DNA of 64,000 nucleotides from Lampris incognitus (Eukaryota; Chordata; Actinopteri; Lampriformes; Lampridae). The notes under the pieces are model-generated. The model did not search any database, was not told where the DNA came from, and saw only the letters and a program-made list of their open reading frames with translations. This document shows, piece after piece, positions 1 to 11,300 of the stretch. The translations under genes were made by a program, and so were the position numbers. Position 1 is the stretch's first letter; every line of letters begins with the position of its first letter. The stretch covers positions 32,426,830 to 32,490,829 of the forward strand of contig NC_079222.1 of NCBI RefSeq assembly GCF_029633865.1. The letters run 5' to 3'.

Positions 1-690
1 GAGTAGAGCTCCGACAAACGGAAGAAGTCCGGGGACTCCAGGGGTTTATTCAGGATCCTGTCTGCAAATGGAAAAAAGAAAGAAGAAGATTTGATTGATT
101 CCGGGACGACCTCTACTGACACGAGGATCAGTCCGCAGACCCCCCAACAAACCGGTTGCCAACAGGCGCACCTGTGTCGTTAACGTCCGTTTGAATCTGA
201 GGGGGTTTGACGGACGCCGCTGTGGTATACACGTGCCCACCGAAGGAGTGTCCCGCTGCAACCAACCGCGGGTGGCGAAGCCAAAGTCCTAGGACATAAA
301 AGACACCATTATGTTAGCTGATCCATCCTCAGCAGCTGGGAGAAGCCCCCATCTGGCGCTGCAGGTCTAGCTTGCTAGCTAAGGGCTGCACGCATCACAC
401 GCATGTTATGTTCAACAGTGACAGAAAAGGAAGTGAGGAATACAGATTAATAACTTCCTATACCGATACACTTTCCCGAGCAAGGTGCAGAACGTGGTCC
501 CGGTTTAAGACAATTCAAGGATACGCACCTCTCGTCAGCGCCATGGCCGCCATCTTTGATGCTAACGTTTCCTCCCCGGAAGGGTCGCGGCAGGCGGGCG
601 GATGGTAGTTGAAGTCCACGACCTGAGGCAGAACGCGGCCTGCTATGGGATAGATTTCAATATGGACTACAACTACCGAGAGCTAAAACT
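1..690. other. Unassigned, CpG-containing leading segment
   Basis: No coding exon can be supported. Around 535-610 the sequence becomes CpG-rich and contains a YY1-type site (AAGATGGCGGC on the minus strand, near 552) next to an ETS-like CCGGAA core near 580. This is the usual makeup of a TATA-less vertebrate promoter or of a LINE 5' UTR. Short open frames here have no recognisable domain. A gene start facing out of the window, or a decayed retroelement 5' end, are both possible. Confidence 0.3.
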
Positions 691-1310
691 ACACACGCAC
701 ACAAAAAAAACCCCATTTATGCCGAACAACTTTATCGGAACCTGAAGAATGCGGACAATTTTTTTTATACTTTATTGATACTTCAAATGCATTCAAACAG
801 AGCAAAGTAGAGACACACGAGACGCCACAAAAACAATATTGAAGATGAAAAAAAAACCCAATAAAGACACAAAAAGGGAAAAGCAAATTATAAAAAATAA
901 ATAAAAATTACAGAAAAATAAAATAAAATAAATAAAGGCGAGATCATGTTTTATGTAGACAGATTCAGAGAAGTGCAAATGTTGATAGTTTTTAAAGCCT
1001 TGGTGTTTTTTGAAGTAGAGATTGTCCTTATATATTGTTCAACTTCCTTTTTTTTAAGTGCAAAGAGTTCAGGCTTTCTGCTGGAGAATTTACATTTATG
1101 TATATGAAACTTGGCTAAAAATAAAAGCATATTTATAAAAAAAAGAATGCAGACAATGGGGGGCGTTTATAAACGATCTAGACGCAACGTCAACAAACTC
1201 AAATAATAAAAATAGATAAATAAAAAATAATAGAGTCATTACAATAACTGACTTTAACAATACCAGAGCTGACGTCACAAGTTTTCTTAGTGTTTAATGA
1301 AAATTTGAAT
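690..1310. other. AT-rich segment without a gene
   Basis: This is AT-rich sequence with long A/T runs. On the minus strand ATCAATAAAGTATAAAAAAA (about 760-785) looks like a polyadenylation signal followed by an A-rich tail. It could be the 3' end of a retrotransposed sequence or of the LINE to its right. No domain-bearing reading frame is seen. Confidence 0.3.
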
Positions 1311-2760
1311 TAAACCAAAAAAAAGAAGATTGAATTGTTGACCACGCAGCAGCAGGAGAAAGACGTCTCAGAATCTCCAGAACCCCAGGACAGTTTGTTT
1401 TTGTCAAACCCCCGTTTTAATTTTCCCATTTCTATTGTGGTCACCTCCAAAAGCTGCTGTAAATTCTCACCAGAACAAAATATATTCCGAGTCATCAGCA
1501 AATAAAACACATTCCAGTATTTTTTGATATCTTGCATATACCATTTAAGTAGAGAATGAACAGTTGTGGGCCTAAAACCGACCCCTGGGGGACACCACAA
1601 GTAATATCCATGCATGGTGACGTATGTTCACCTATCTTTACACACTGCTGCCTGTTACTTAAATAGCTTCTTGGCCAGTTCAAACCAGCCCTCTGATTAC
1701 CATTCCTTTCCAATTAGTCAATTGATCAATAGTGTCAAAGGCTTTTTTTAAGATCTATAAATATTCCCACAACAAACTTTTTTTTTTGGTCTATGCAATT
1801 AGTTATGTCTTCAGTTAATTCAATGAGCGCCAGAGATGTTGATCTGCTTGGTCGAAACCCGTACTGGCTATCAGTCAGCAGATTGTGCTTCTCAACGAAT
1901 TTGTCTAGTCTAGCAGCAAATGGTTTTCTCACTATTTTGGCGACTTGTGACAATAATGAAATCAGTCTATAGTTTATATAAGGGTATGACTTTTTGTGAT
2001 TTTCATTTTGCTTGGAACTTTACCAGATTGAAAGGTCATGGTATATATGTGGGTTAGTGGTTTTCAATACATTTGATTACTTTCTTAACTATTGTCAACT
2101 ATTATCAATATTCAAGTCAGTAGATTTTCTTTTTCTCCCATGTGTTAACAATGTCCAAGATTTCCTTCTTTTCTACCTCTCTAAGAAAAAGGGAACTTGG
2201 GTTTCTGTCCCCATATTCACCATCATTCTCCTCTGTGATTGTTTGTGTGTCATAGATTTTTTCCTGCCAGTTTCGGGCCAACATTTACAAAGAATCTGTT
2301 GAAGCCATTGGCCACATGTTATTTATAGTCTTATCATTATCTGTAAAGTATTCGAGGGCAGCTTGGGCCTCTATATCTGTTTCTAATAATACCGTGTTGT
2401 TTTTATTGGCCTCTAACTCTTTATTATAGTATTCCTTCTTGCATAGCCTCATAATGTTGGTTAGCTTGTTTTTATATTTCATGTATTTTATTTCTGCTTC
2501 AATGGTTGTGTGCTTTATAAATTCTTTAGAGAGCTAATTTTTCTTATGACAAGTGTTACGTAGTCTCTTTGTGATCCATGGACGATCTTTATATTTCTGT
2601 TTACTGTTGAATTGTGCTACTGGGCAAATTTTGTCATATAAGGATTGAAATATGTTTAGGAATGAGTTGTGTTTAGGTAAGCTTTGTCAGTGTCTTTTTC
2701 TTTGTATACTATATTCCAGTTATGTGTTCGTAATACGTTTTTGAAAGCATTCATGGATTC
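1310..2760 (-). mobile_element. Rex1-type non-LTR retrotransposon (LINE), reverse-transcriptase region, broken
   Basis: Minus-strand frames encode consecutive blocks of a LINE reverse transcriptase. At 2285-2482 is the linker between endonuclease and RT. At 1735-1953 are the finger region (QYGFRPSRST) and motif A (GIFIDLKK). At 1495-1713 is motif B (CGVPQGSVLGP). The catalytic F-A-D-D is present in DNA near 1490-1505 but in a different frame from its neighbours. At 1310-1480 is the helix after motif C (ENLQQLLEV). The blocks are separated by frameshifts and stops, so the copy is dead. The signature fits the CR1/L2/Rex1 group of fish LINEs. The assignment to Rex1 rather than another member is by recollection of that group. 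Confidence 0.75.
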
Positions 2761-2761
2761 C

Positions 2762-3185
2762 GGTCATGACAGCCCCCCCCCCCCCCACACACACACACAC
2801 ACATACACATACATCTAGGGACAATTTAGTGCGTCCTATTCACTTGACCTACAAGTCTTTAAACCAGGGCATCTGGAGGAAACCCACGCAGACACGGGGG
2901 GGACATGCAAACTCCACACAGAGGAAGACCCGGGATTGAATTGAATTTATTGTCATTTCTTAGACGTACGTGCATACACAAAGAAATGAAATGTCATTTC
3001 CCCCAGCCCCAAGCAGTGCAACACAAAAAAGATTTTGGATATGTTTTTTTGTGTTGCACTGCTGGGAGTTGCCCCGGGGTAGTCCAACCTTGGATGACCC
3101 CCAAGGTTGGACTACCCCGGGGCTCGAACACAGGACCTTCTTGCTGTGAGGTGACCACGCTAACCACTGCCCCACCGTGCCGCCC
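2762..3185 (-). mobile_element. tRNA-derived SINE with an internal LINE 3'-end insertion
   Basis: Read on the minus strand, this starts at about 3185 with a tRNA-like head. A box-A-like TGGTTAGCG and a box-B-like GTTCGAGCCC precede the common fish SINE body (TTTGCATGT, TGGGTTTCCTCC), and the element ends in a CA/G run at 2775-2810. The body is interrupted at about 2933-3065 by sequence resembling a LINE 3' end (TTGAATTGAATTTATTGTCA). The same SINE family occurs at 11.7, 35.6, 39.7, 47.6 and 58.1 kb. The strong hairpins at 3012-3122 are reported as a finding. Confidence 0.6.
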
Positions 3186-3990
3186 AACATCAGACCACTC
3201 CTCAGTAATCACCTAATGATCTAGGAGCTTATGATAATTACATTTTACCTGCCCCCCCTCCTAAAAGGAAACAAATAAAGACACGAGTGCTGGATATAAC
3301 TACTAATACTACCACCACTACTACTAATACTATTAATAATGAGTCACTGCCATTTTGAATCCACTTTTTATTACAGTTAAACTTAGATACAGCAAAAGTT
3401 TCTTTAATCTCGAAAGGGTAAAGGGGGAAAAATCATTTTATTTCAATATTTACAAAGACTGGCGATGCACAGCATGTTCAGTACATATTTGTTCCTGATA
3501 AACAAAAATAAATAACTTTTTTTTTTCAAATAGAAAATTCAAGAAAACTATATGACAGACAAAAAATAATATACTAAATGCCAGGTCAAGTAAGACGTTA
3601 TAGTTACTGTGTGAAATCTATGGACTCTGTGACAACATATAGAACAGAGGTCATAAAGCCTAACGTTGTGTTTGTCAAAAAGCGGCTTGTTAATTTAAAT
3701 CATATGTTTTAACTATAAACCAGGTAGTGTTTGGAGCACTGTGTCCAGAACAGAAAGCCTAACTGGAAGATGTAATTTAAGATCTTAACACGTAAGAAAG
3801 GATACAGGTGTGCACCACACATCTGTTGACCACAGACCCTTTTTGAAGTAGTTTTCAAGGTGCTTCATTAACGCCAATGTAGAGTCTGTTATGAGGACAA
3901 GAGAGCAAAGGCGTTCTTGAATGTGCAATGCCGAAAACCAAAAGCATTTAGTGCTACTGCAGAAAATTTACTCAAAGTGTGGAAGCTTAT
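3186..3990 (-). other. Possible terminal exon and 3' UTR of the ppp1r26-like gene
   Basis: No transposon is obvious here. On the minus strand a pyrimidine-rich acceptor ending CATAACAG abuts 3885. Read in the phase left by the splice donor at 8306, it gives ten codons and a TGA at 3857-3855. Downstream sequence contains AATAAA on the minus strand at 3372-3367, a plausible polyadenylation signal, and AT-rich UTR-like sequence. This would be the last exon of the gene whose main exon lies at 8303-11560. It rests on splice signals alone, with no protein homology, so it is tentative. Confidence 0.3.
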
Positions 3991-4044
3991 TCGCTCACTT
4001 CCGGTGCAACGCCACGTTTACATTTCCACATATCTAGTAAACAC

Positions 4045-5460
4045 TTGTCTAGAACGTCTTTATGCATGCTCAATAATCCAGGTAAGGAAATCCCAGAAAG
4101 GTGAATCAGTTGATCTGGACATGTTTACTGACGTACGTTTCATCTAAGTGACCTCTTGTATACACAATAGTTGCATAACGACTGAAACCAACACTCGGTT
4201 TCATATGCAAATTGCTGTGGCCAATCAATAGAGTTACAATGGCCATGTGTACTATTCACAGAGGATTGGGGAATGTTTGCAATCACAGCAGTGTAAGATG
4301 TTGACAGATGTACTCCCCCCCCCCCCCCCGGTTCAGGGATGGTCGTTCCCTCTTCACATAGATGGCCTCTTTGACTCCCTGTCAAACCAGCGTTCCTCCC
4401 TGTCAAGGATGTGCACATCCTCGTCCTTGAATGAGTGGCCACTGCACCTGTAGGGTTAGCCTTCTGAGACTAGAATTGGTGATGGGGGACATTTGATTGC
4501 TGATGTTTACCGTAAACCAACACATACTGATCAGTACTTTAGGTTTGACTCTCATCATCCACTGGAGCACAAACTAGGAGTCATCAGGACGTTGTACCAC
4601 CGAGCTGACAATGTCCCCACCGACACAGCAGCCGGGGAAGGGGAGAAATCCCACATTAAACAGGCCCTGGTTAAGTGTGGTTATCCTAACTGGTTGTTTG
4701 TCCAAACCAGGGAAATGTCCAAACAGTGCACCAGCCAATCCAAGAGAGGAGAAAGACAACAGCTGTCTAAGAGTAAACCAGTGGTGATTCTGTATGTGAC
4801 GGGAGTGTCGTGAACAGTTGAGATGCGTATTTTCCAAACACCGCATCTCAGTTGCTTTCAAAACCCCAAAACACAATGCGCCAGAAACTGGTCCACCCCA
4901 AGGATCGGGTTCCCCGGCACAAACAGAGCAACATAGTGTACGCTGTTAAGTTCCAGGAGGATTGTCATGACTTGTACATTGGGGAAACCAAACACATGCT
5001 GGCCAAGACAATGGCACAACACAGGACAGCGAACACGTTAGGCCAGGACTCTGCAGTCTACACCCATCTACAGGCCAGCGGCCACTCTTTCACGGATGAG
5101 CGCATCCTTGATGGGAAGGAACGCTGGTTTGAATGGGGGCCAAAGAGGCCATCTATGTGAAGAGGGAATGACCACCACTGAACCGGGGTGGGGGGTGTCT
5201 AAGAGTACATCTGTTGCCATCTTACAATGCAGTGATTGCAACCATTCCCAAATTAGTACATATGACCTTTGTAACTCTAGTTAATGATGACGGCGATTTG
5301 CATATGAAACTGGTCGTTGGTTTCAGTCGTTATTCAGCTGTATTGTTTATAAGGGTGGGGATACCTGCAGTCAGTTTAGACTGAAGAAGTCACTTAGATG
5401 AATGATTAAACACACCTGTCAATAAACGTTGTGTCCAGATGAACTGATGCACCTTTCTTT
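4045..5460 (+). mobile_element. Penelope-like element with GIY-YIG endonuclease, inverted arrangement
   Basis: 4493-4813 encodes the C-terminal part of a Penelope-type reverse transcriptase (VYRKPTHTDQYFRFDSHHPL, KLGVIRTLYHRAD). After a frameshift, 4852-5160 encodes the GIY-YIG endonuclease that characterises these elements (NIVYAVKF, then DLYIGETK, with MAQHR and a downstream HSF/ERW region). At 5160-5460 follows the terminal region. At 4086-4450 the same endonuclease and terminal region is found in opposite orientation, which gives an inverted-repeat layout as known for Penelope pLTRs. The RT is 5' truncated and frameshifted, so the copy is not autonomous. Confidence 0.8.
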
Positions 5461-5779
5461 GACTTCTCTACAATGGCTTCAACAACAGTATAATACTAAA
5501 TTCCTTTATACTTGCAACCAATATTGAAACTAATCACTGGAAAGATGGTTGGTGACACTTTGGATAAAAGTGTCTGCTAAATGAAATTGTAACAAAAGGA
5601 CTGCAATGGTCAGAGGCACAACGGCTTTAGAGACAAATTATCCAGAGAATGTCTGACAGTTTTTCAAGTTTGGGGGGGGGGGATAAATTTTACCATCCTA
5701 GGCTCGTAATGACATAATTTCAGCTCAAATACTTGTAAATAAGTCAGAAAGTTGAATCATTTCATTCATTGTTCATCAC
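5461..5779. other. Unassigned spacer
   Basis: This is AT-rich sequence following the Penelope-like element, with a G-run near 5672-5681. I see no gene, RNA or recognisable repeat. Confidence 0.3.
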
Positions 5780-6398
5780 TGGGAATGGTGTGATGTGAGT
5801 GTCTCTTGTGTGCAAGTGCAGTCCGTCCTCCTCCCAGGTCTCCATGGTGATGTTGGTCACCACCTGCACACTACTTGGCATCTCCCTCATCACATTTTCT
5901 TTTTATTCATCTTATAAATCCATATAATTTTGTAATTTTGTTATCGTGTTTCAGTGTTATATCCTTCTTTCACTCAGAGGTGTGACCAATGTGTTTTGTT
6001 TTTTTGTTGTCTACATGGTGATGGTGGTCACCTGGCTCGGGTCCTGGGCTGTTCCGGTGGCATCTGGACACTGCTTGGCGTCCTCCTCCTCATATTCTTC
6101 ATATATTTAATAATTCCATTATAATTCTGTTATCCTCTTTCAATCTTGTATTCTGTAAATTTTGTAAACACAACATCCATTGCATGTCTGTCTGTCTTGG
6201 GAGAGAGATCCCTCCTCTGGTCTACTCCCTGAGGATTCTTCTTATTTTTACCCCTTGTTAAAAGGTCTTTTTAGGGAGTTGTTCCTTATCTGACACGAGG
6301 GTCTAAGGACAGGATGTTGTGTTGCTATAAAGCCCACTGAGGCAAATTTGTAATTTGTGATTTTGGGCTATAGAAATAAAACTGACATGACTTAAGTG
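5780..6398 (+). mobile_element. Non-LTR retrotransposon 3' end
   Basis: The stretch 6190-6398 carries a 3' UTR common in fish LINEs. It has a CTTGGGAGAGAGATCCCTCC block, a GGGAGTTGTTCCTTATC block, then GGGCTATAGAAATAAAACTGACATGACT. The last of these supplies an AATAAA-like signal and the short terminal repeat. Upstream 5780-6180 contains two related copies of a GGTGATG...GGTCACC segment and may be the decayed coding end. The same 3' end recurs at 57.64-57.81 kb. Confidence 0.5.
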
Positions 6399-7025
6399 AC
6401 CTCTTCAGTCTCAACTGACTGCAGGTATCCCCACCATTATAAACAATACAGTGGCATAACGACCCGAACCAACGCCATGTGTACTATTCACAGAGGACTG
6501 GGCAATAGTTGCAATCACAGCCTTGTAAGATGGTGACAGATGTACTCTTACCCCCCCCCCCACACCTCTCAGGTCAGGGATGGTCCTTCCCTCTTAACAT
6601 AGATGGCCTCTTTGATTCCCCGTTCAAACCAGCGTTCCTTCCTAACAGGGATGTGCACATCCTCATCTTTGAAAGATTGGACACTGGTCTGTAGATGGGT
6701 GTAGACTGCAGAGTCCTGGCCTGAGCCCCCATGTCCGTGTTGTGCCATTCTCTTGGCCAGCGTCTGTTTGGTTTCCCCGATCCACATCTGTCGCCATCTT
6801 TCAATTATCTGATTACAACCATTCGCAAATCCTCTGTGAATAGTACAACATTGCCATTGAAAAGTCGTGGCAATTTTCATATGAAACCAATCGTTGGTTT
6901 CAGTTGTTATGCCGCTGTGTTGTTTATAAGGGTGGGGATACCTGCAGTCAGTTTAGACTGAAGAGGTCAGTTAGTTGAGTGACGAAACGTTTCTCTCAAT
7001 AGACACCGTGTCCCGATGAACCGAT
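6395..7025. mobile_element. Penelope-like fragment folded into a palindrome
   Basis: 6395-6560 (minus orientation) and 6785-6995 (plus orientation) are the same Penelope terminal region in inverted copies, sharing the GACTGCAGGTATCCCC block and the ATTTGCATATGAAAC-type block. Between them, minus-strand frames at 6569-6880 encode part of the GIY-YIG endonuclease (GETKQTLAKRMAQHGHGGSG, SFKDEDVHI, ERWFERG). No RT is left. The family is the one at 4045-5460. Confidence 0.7.
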
Positions 7026-7494
7026 TCAACTTCCTGTTATTTTGTCACCTGGATTATTGGGCATGCATGAAGACACGTGTAAATAAGGTTTACCGCCGCT
7101 TTAATTTTCAGTTGCACTTCTTGAGTATATCTGATTGCATGACTCACCACCGAAAGTAAGGTATGACGGCAAGCGATTCCAAGACATCACAAGTAGCCAT
7201 ACCAATAAGCTTTGGCATGCAAGACTGCCTTGACTTTCTTTTCTTAAAAGATATCCCAAGTCCTTTTTGGTAGATTGCGTGGCATTTTTTTTTAAACTAT
7301 ATTTAATAATTTTCAAAGGTTCTGTGGAAAGAAAAAGACAAAAACCGAACTTTGGAAAGAAAGCAAAGTGTATCTGTATGGTCGCAAATCTTTTGTAAGC
7401 TCGTAGTACTAAAAAGAGATTGTATTGCTTAAAGGGTACAATGATATGGTATGCTGGCACAAAAGAAAGGCTGGCGTTTGTGGCGTCGTCACCA
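7026..7494. other. Unassigned spacer between Penelope fragments
   Basis: A minus-strand frame of 119 codons (7101-7460) has no recognisable domain and no conserved composition. I treat it as chance. Nothing else is identified. Confidence 0.3.
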
Positions 7495-7895
7495 CAGAAA
7501 GCTGAATCAGTTCATCTGGACACGTTTCATCACTCATCTAGGTGACCTCTTCAGTCTCAACTGACTGCAGGTATCCCACCCTTATAAACAATACAGTGGC
7601 ATAACGACCCAAACCAACGATCGGTTTTCATATGCAAATTACCGTGACCATTAACTAGAGTTTCAATGGCCATGTGTACTATTTACAGAGGAGTGGGGAA
7701 TGGTTGCAAGCAAAGCTTTTTAAGATGCTGTCAGATGTACTCTTAGTCCACCCCCCCAGTTCAGGGATGGTTGTTCCTTCTTCACATAGATGGCCTGAAG
7801 AGACTGAAGAGGTCACTTGGATGAGGGATGAGACATTTCTCCCAACAAACGTTGTGTCCAGATGAACTGATTCAACGTACTGTGATTTCCTTACC
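7495..7895 (-). mobile_element. Penelope-like terminal fragment, folded
   Basis: The minus-strand terminal region (7505-7795) is followed directly by a short plus-strand piece (7797-7895) of the same family, ending in GTGTCCAGATGAACTGATTC. Only the terminal repeat is present. Both ends carry the GAATCAGTTCATCTGGACAC core or its complement, so this is a near-complete fold-back without coding sequence. Confidence 0.65.
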
Positions 7896-8302
7896 TGGAG
7901 TATTGAGCATGCATAAAGACATAACTAATGCTTAGTAAACATGTTAGCAACCTGTATAATCAAGGCATTACAAAGTGATTGATTTCATTAATAAAATCAT
8001 TAAGATTGAAAATATCGAGATCATAGTCTGCACTGCTTAGATGACCAGACTATCGACTTTATGTCCAATAGTCAAAGCTGGTTACGTTACAAAGCTTCAA
8101 ATGTATAAATATAGAAGATGCTCATTTTTGGATTGTACGATGTGAAAACATTCCCTTGAATCCGACAAATGAATTCGAATTAACACTGTTAACGAGATAT
8201 TTGTTAAGAGGGACCAGTCATGTCGTTAAATCACAAAACTTTGTTTTTGATGCTGTGACCACACAAATCCCACACAACCAAAATGAAAAAGTAAGCCTAT
8301 AC
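7896..8302. other. Intron sequence 3' of the ppp1r26 exon
   Basis: This is AT-rich sequence without a supported exon. If the donor at 8306 is used, it is intron. No conserved reading frame follows the donor on the minus strand here. Confidence 0.35.
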
Positions 8303-11300
8303 TTACAAAGTGGAAAACCCTTTCTTCGTTTCCAGATTCCCTCTTTCATCTGAATCAGAACCTTTCTTGTCTACAACATTCTCTGCTCTTCCCAACTGTA
8401 CATCTGTCCTCATGCTCTCCCCTTCTTCCTCCTTGCTTGTCAAGTTCCCTCTCTTGCTCATCTCCCTGCTTTGGACCTGGATGTGGGTGCTCCTGTTTGA
8501 GGCCAGTTTAACAAATGCACCCTGTTCGCTAGAATTATATGCTGTAACCTCATTCTGCTCTGATCTAGGTTCTGATGACCTGTGGCCTTCAGGTGCAATG
8601 CTCTTTAAGAAGGACGTCCCTTGGTACAGCCTTACTGCAGACAAAGGATTGAAAAAGGTGGGAGCGGGCATAGTACTGACAAGATTCTCTGAAGAGCTGT
8701 GGAAAGATGGAGATGATCTGCTACTCCATGTTACTGCTCCTGGTATAGAGACAGATGTCTGTGGTTTGGTGGTAATGTCCCCCCTTTGACATGGTAAGGC
8801 AGCTGATTCATTCTCACTGTTTCTGAATGAAGTGAAAGGGAATTGAGTTCCACCAAAATATGCACCCCTTGTTTCAGTAGTGGGGGGTCCCAGGCTGTGA
8901 TGCCACTTTGCGTTAAAGTAAGACTGGGCAATGTTGGGACTCAAATGGGGCTGACCTCTCCCCATGTCTGGGGTTAAATTCTGAATCGTGCTGCTCTTAA
9001 TGTTAAACCTTCTTTTCTCTGTTCTAGCTGCCCCAGCACCATCTGCTGGCTCAAAGAGAATGGGGTTGTCAGAGAGGGCTGAGAAGGGTGATGATGCACT
9101 TGTAGTGGCAGGGGAACTGGATGTTTTGGGCAGTGCAGTCTGTGTAGTTGGAAATTCTTCTTTATCGTGAGATGTTTTGTTTTCAGGACTTGGCAGAGCT
9201 GGTTCAGAGAGAGGAGTGAAATTTCTTGGAATTTCAGCCAGCTGATTTTCCAATTTAATACCAGTATCTGGAAATGGGGAACAAGCTTCAACTGCACCTT
9301 TGCTCTGCAGATTTTCCTCTTTTGTTTTTGCTGTAGTAGAAGTCTTAGCTTTTTCAGCCAGGAACTTTCTGATCTCTTGCTCAATGCTGTCATCGCTGTC
9401 TACTGAACTGTTTTCTTCCAGGTTATTGTGTTGCATCTGAAAGTCTCTATCCTCTGCTCCTTTCTGTTTGTCTGTGTCTGCCATCTGGATGATTTGTTCA
9501 CTTTTCTTGTTACTTTTTTTGAACTGTAACATGCTCTGTTTGCTCAATTTAGAGTTTTCTCTAGTTCCATATCTGCTCTTGTGAAGTTTTTTTAAACCGC
9601 CATGCTTGGAAATAGGACTTGTCTTGATTGTTTTTGCCTGCAAAGGTTTTCTTAATTGAAGATCTGCATTCTTGAATCTTGTTTCGAGCTTCATATCTCT
9701 TTCCCTTTTTGTTAACTTCTTCTTTGTCTTAAGCAGGTCTTTTATTGCTGTGTCAAGGTCCTCATCACTGTCCAGGGAGCTGCTTTTGTCCCCACTTCGC
9801 TCCATTTTTTCCAATTCAGCTGATGGTTGTGTTTCTATCCTTTCGGAATATACCAATGAGCTGGATCCTTTTATGTGTTCTTGCAAAGATTTAAAGACCA
9901 TATTTTCATTAATTTTGTGATCAATCACTGGCTCTTTAGAAATATTGCACTTTTCCTCTTTATTTTTTCTTTTCGCTGTCAAAGACAACCTCCCAGCTTT
10001 CTTCTGCAGTACATCTTGTTTTGTCTTCACGTTCTCTGGCTCTTTCATGCTATCTGGTTCCGCAGTGATCGCAGCAGAGTTGGGTGGTTGTTTGTGCATC
10101 TGGGCCTTCTGTTCAAGGAATTTTCTGATTTCTTGCTCAATTCCATCCTCACTATCAACAGAGCTGTCATCACTTCCACCATCCAGGAAGTTAGAAGGAT
10201 GTGATAAGGGTTGAGTGGGATTAATGTCACTAAGGCCAACATTAGTGACAAATGCTGCTGGCATGACAGCTTTCGAAATGTCAAGAATTGCCTCAGCACA
10301 AATTAGCTCTGTGGTTGTATTTACTTTGGGAGTAGCTGGGATGTGTTGCTCCCTCAAAGGTTCTACTTCTGATGAAGGTGCCCCATTTCCTTTACATTTG
10401 GCGGTACCTATGAGTGTACTCTTGGGTTTGGAAAAAGATGAAGGGGGAAGAACAACGCTGACTTTCTTCGCTGTTCTTTTCTTTTTCTTTCTTAGTTTGT
10501 GTTTTTTGAAGTTATCTGTGCTTGTACTCTCACTCGGGTGCAGTGTTGACTGACTTATATGTTTTTGCTTATGAAAGAGCGGTTTGAAAACGCTCTTCCC
10601 TTTTTGCTGCTCAAGCTGGTAGCAGCGAATAGCCTCCTCAATCCCATCATCGCTGCTTGATTCTAACTCCTCTTTGAATCTCTGGGGTTCGCAAGCTTCC
10701 ATACTTCTATTCTGCTTCTCTTTTTTCTCTAACTGGTATCTTTGAATGGCCTCTTCAATGCCATCATCACTACTAGAGTCAGGTGAATCTTCCTGACCCT
10801 CGACTGTGACAGGGTAATTTACTTTAATGCAGTTTGTCTTGGGGAAGTATTGCATTTGCTCTCTTGTTGATATACTGTTTGTCATTGCACCATTGTTTGT
10901 GTTCATTTTATTCACAGGATTCTCATTGAAGGGAGTCTTTTTTTTAATATGCTTTTTCATGGTTAGAATAGGTGCTGTTGGGGTTTCGACTTCATTTTTC
11001 AGAAAATGGTTGCTGGCAGTTAAAACCTTATTAGTGTCGGAATGTTGTTTAGAAATCTCAGGAATGAGTGGGTTTTTCCTGGGAATTTTGGATGGCAGGG
11101 GAACATTGGTGGAAGGCTCTGCCTTGCGTTTGTGATCATTCTTTTCCTTTAGGTATTCCAGTATGGCCTCCTCAATTCCTCGATCTACAGAATCATCACT
11201 GTCAGATCCCTGACTTTCACAGTTAACTGGTAAAGAAATGTCTACACGTTGGTTTTCTGTGGGACCTTTGGTGTTGGACATGGGCCCAACAAAAGGACCC

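Noticed and set aside
7101-7460. 119-codon minus-strand frame
   Set aside because: It has no domain, no splice context and AT-driven composition, and sits between Penelope fragments.
8310-11135. Plus-strand and other-frame ORFs overlapping ppp1r26
   Set aside because: They are shadows of the 1085-codon minus-strand frame.
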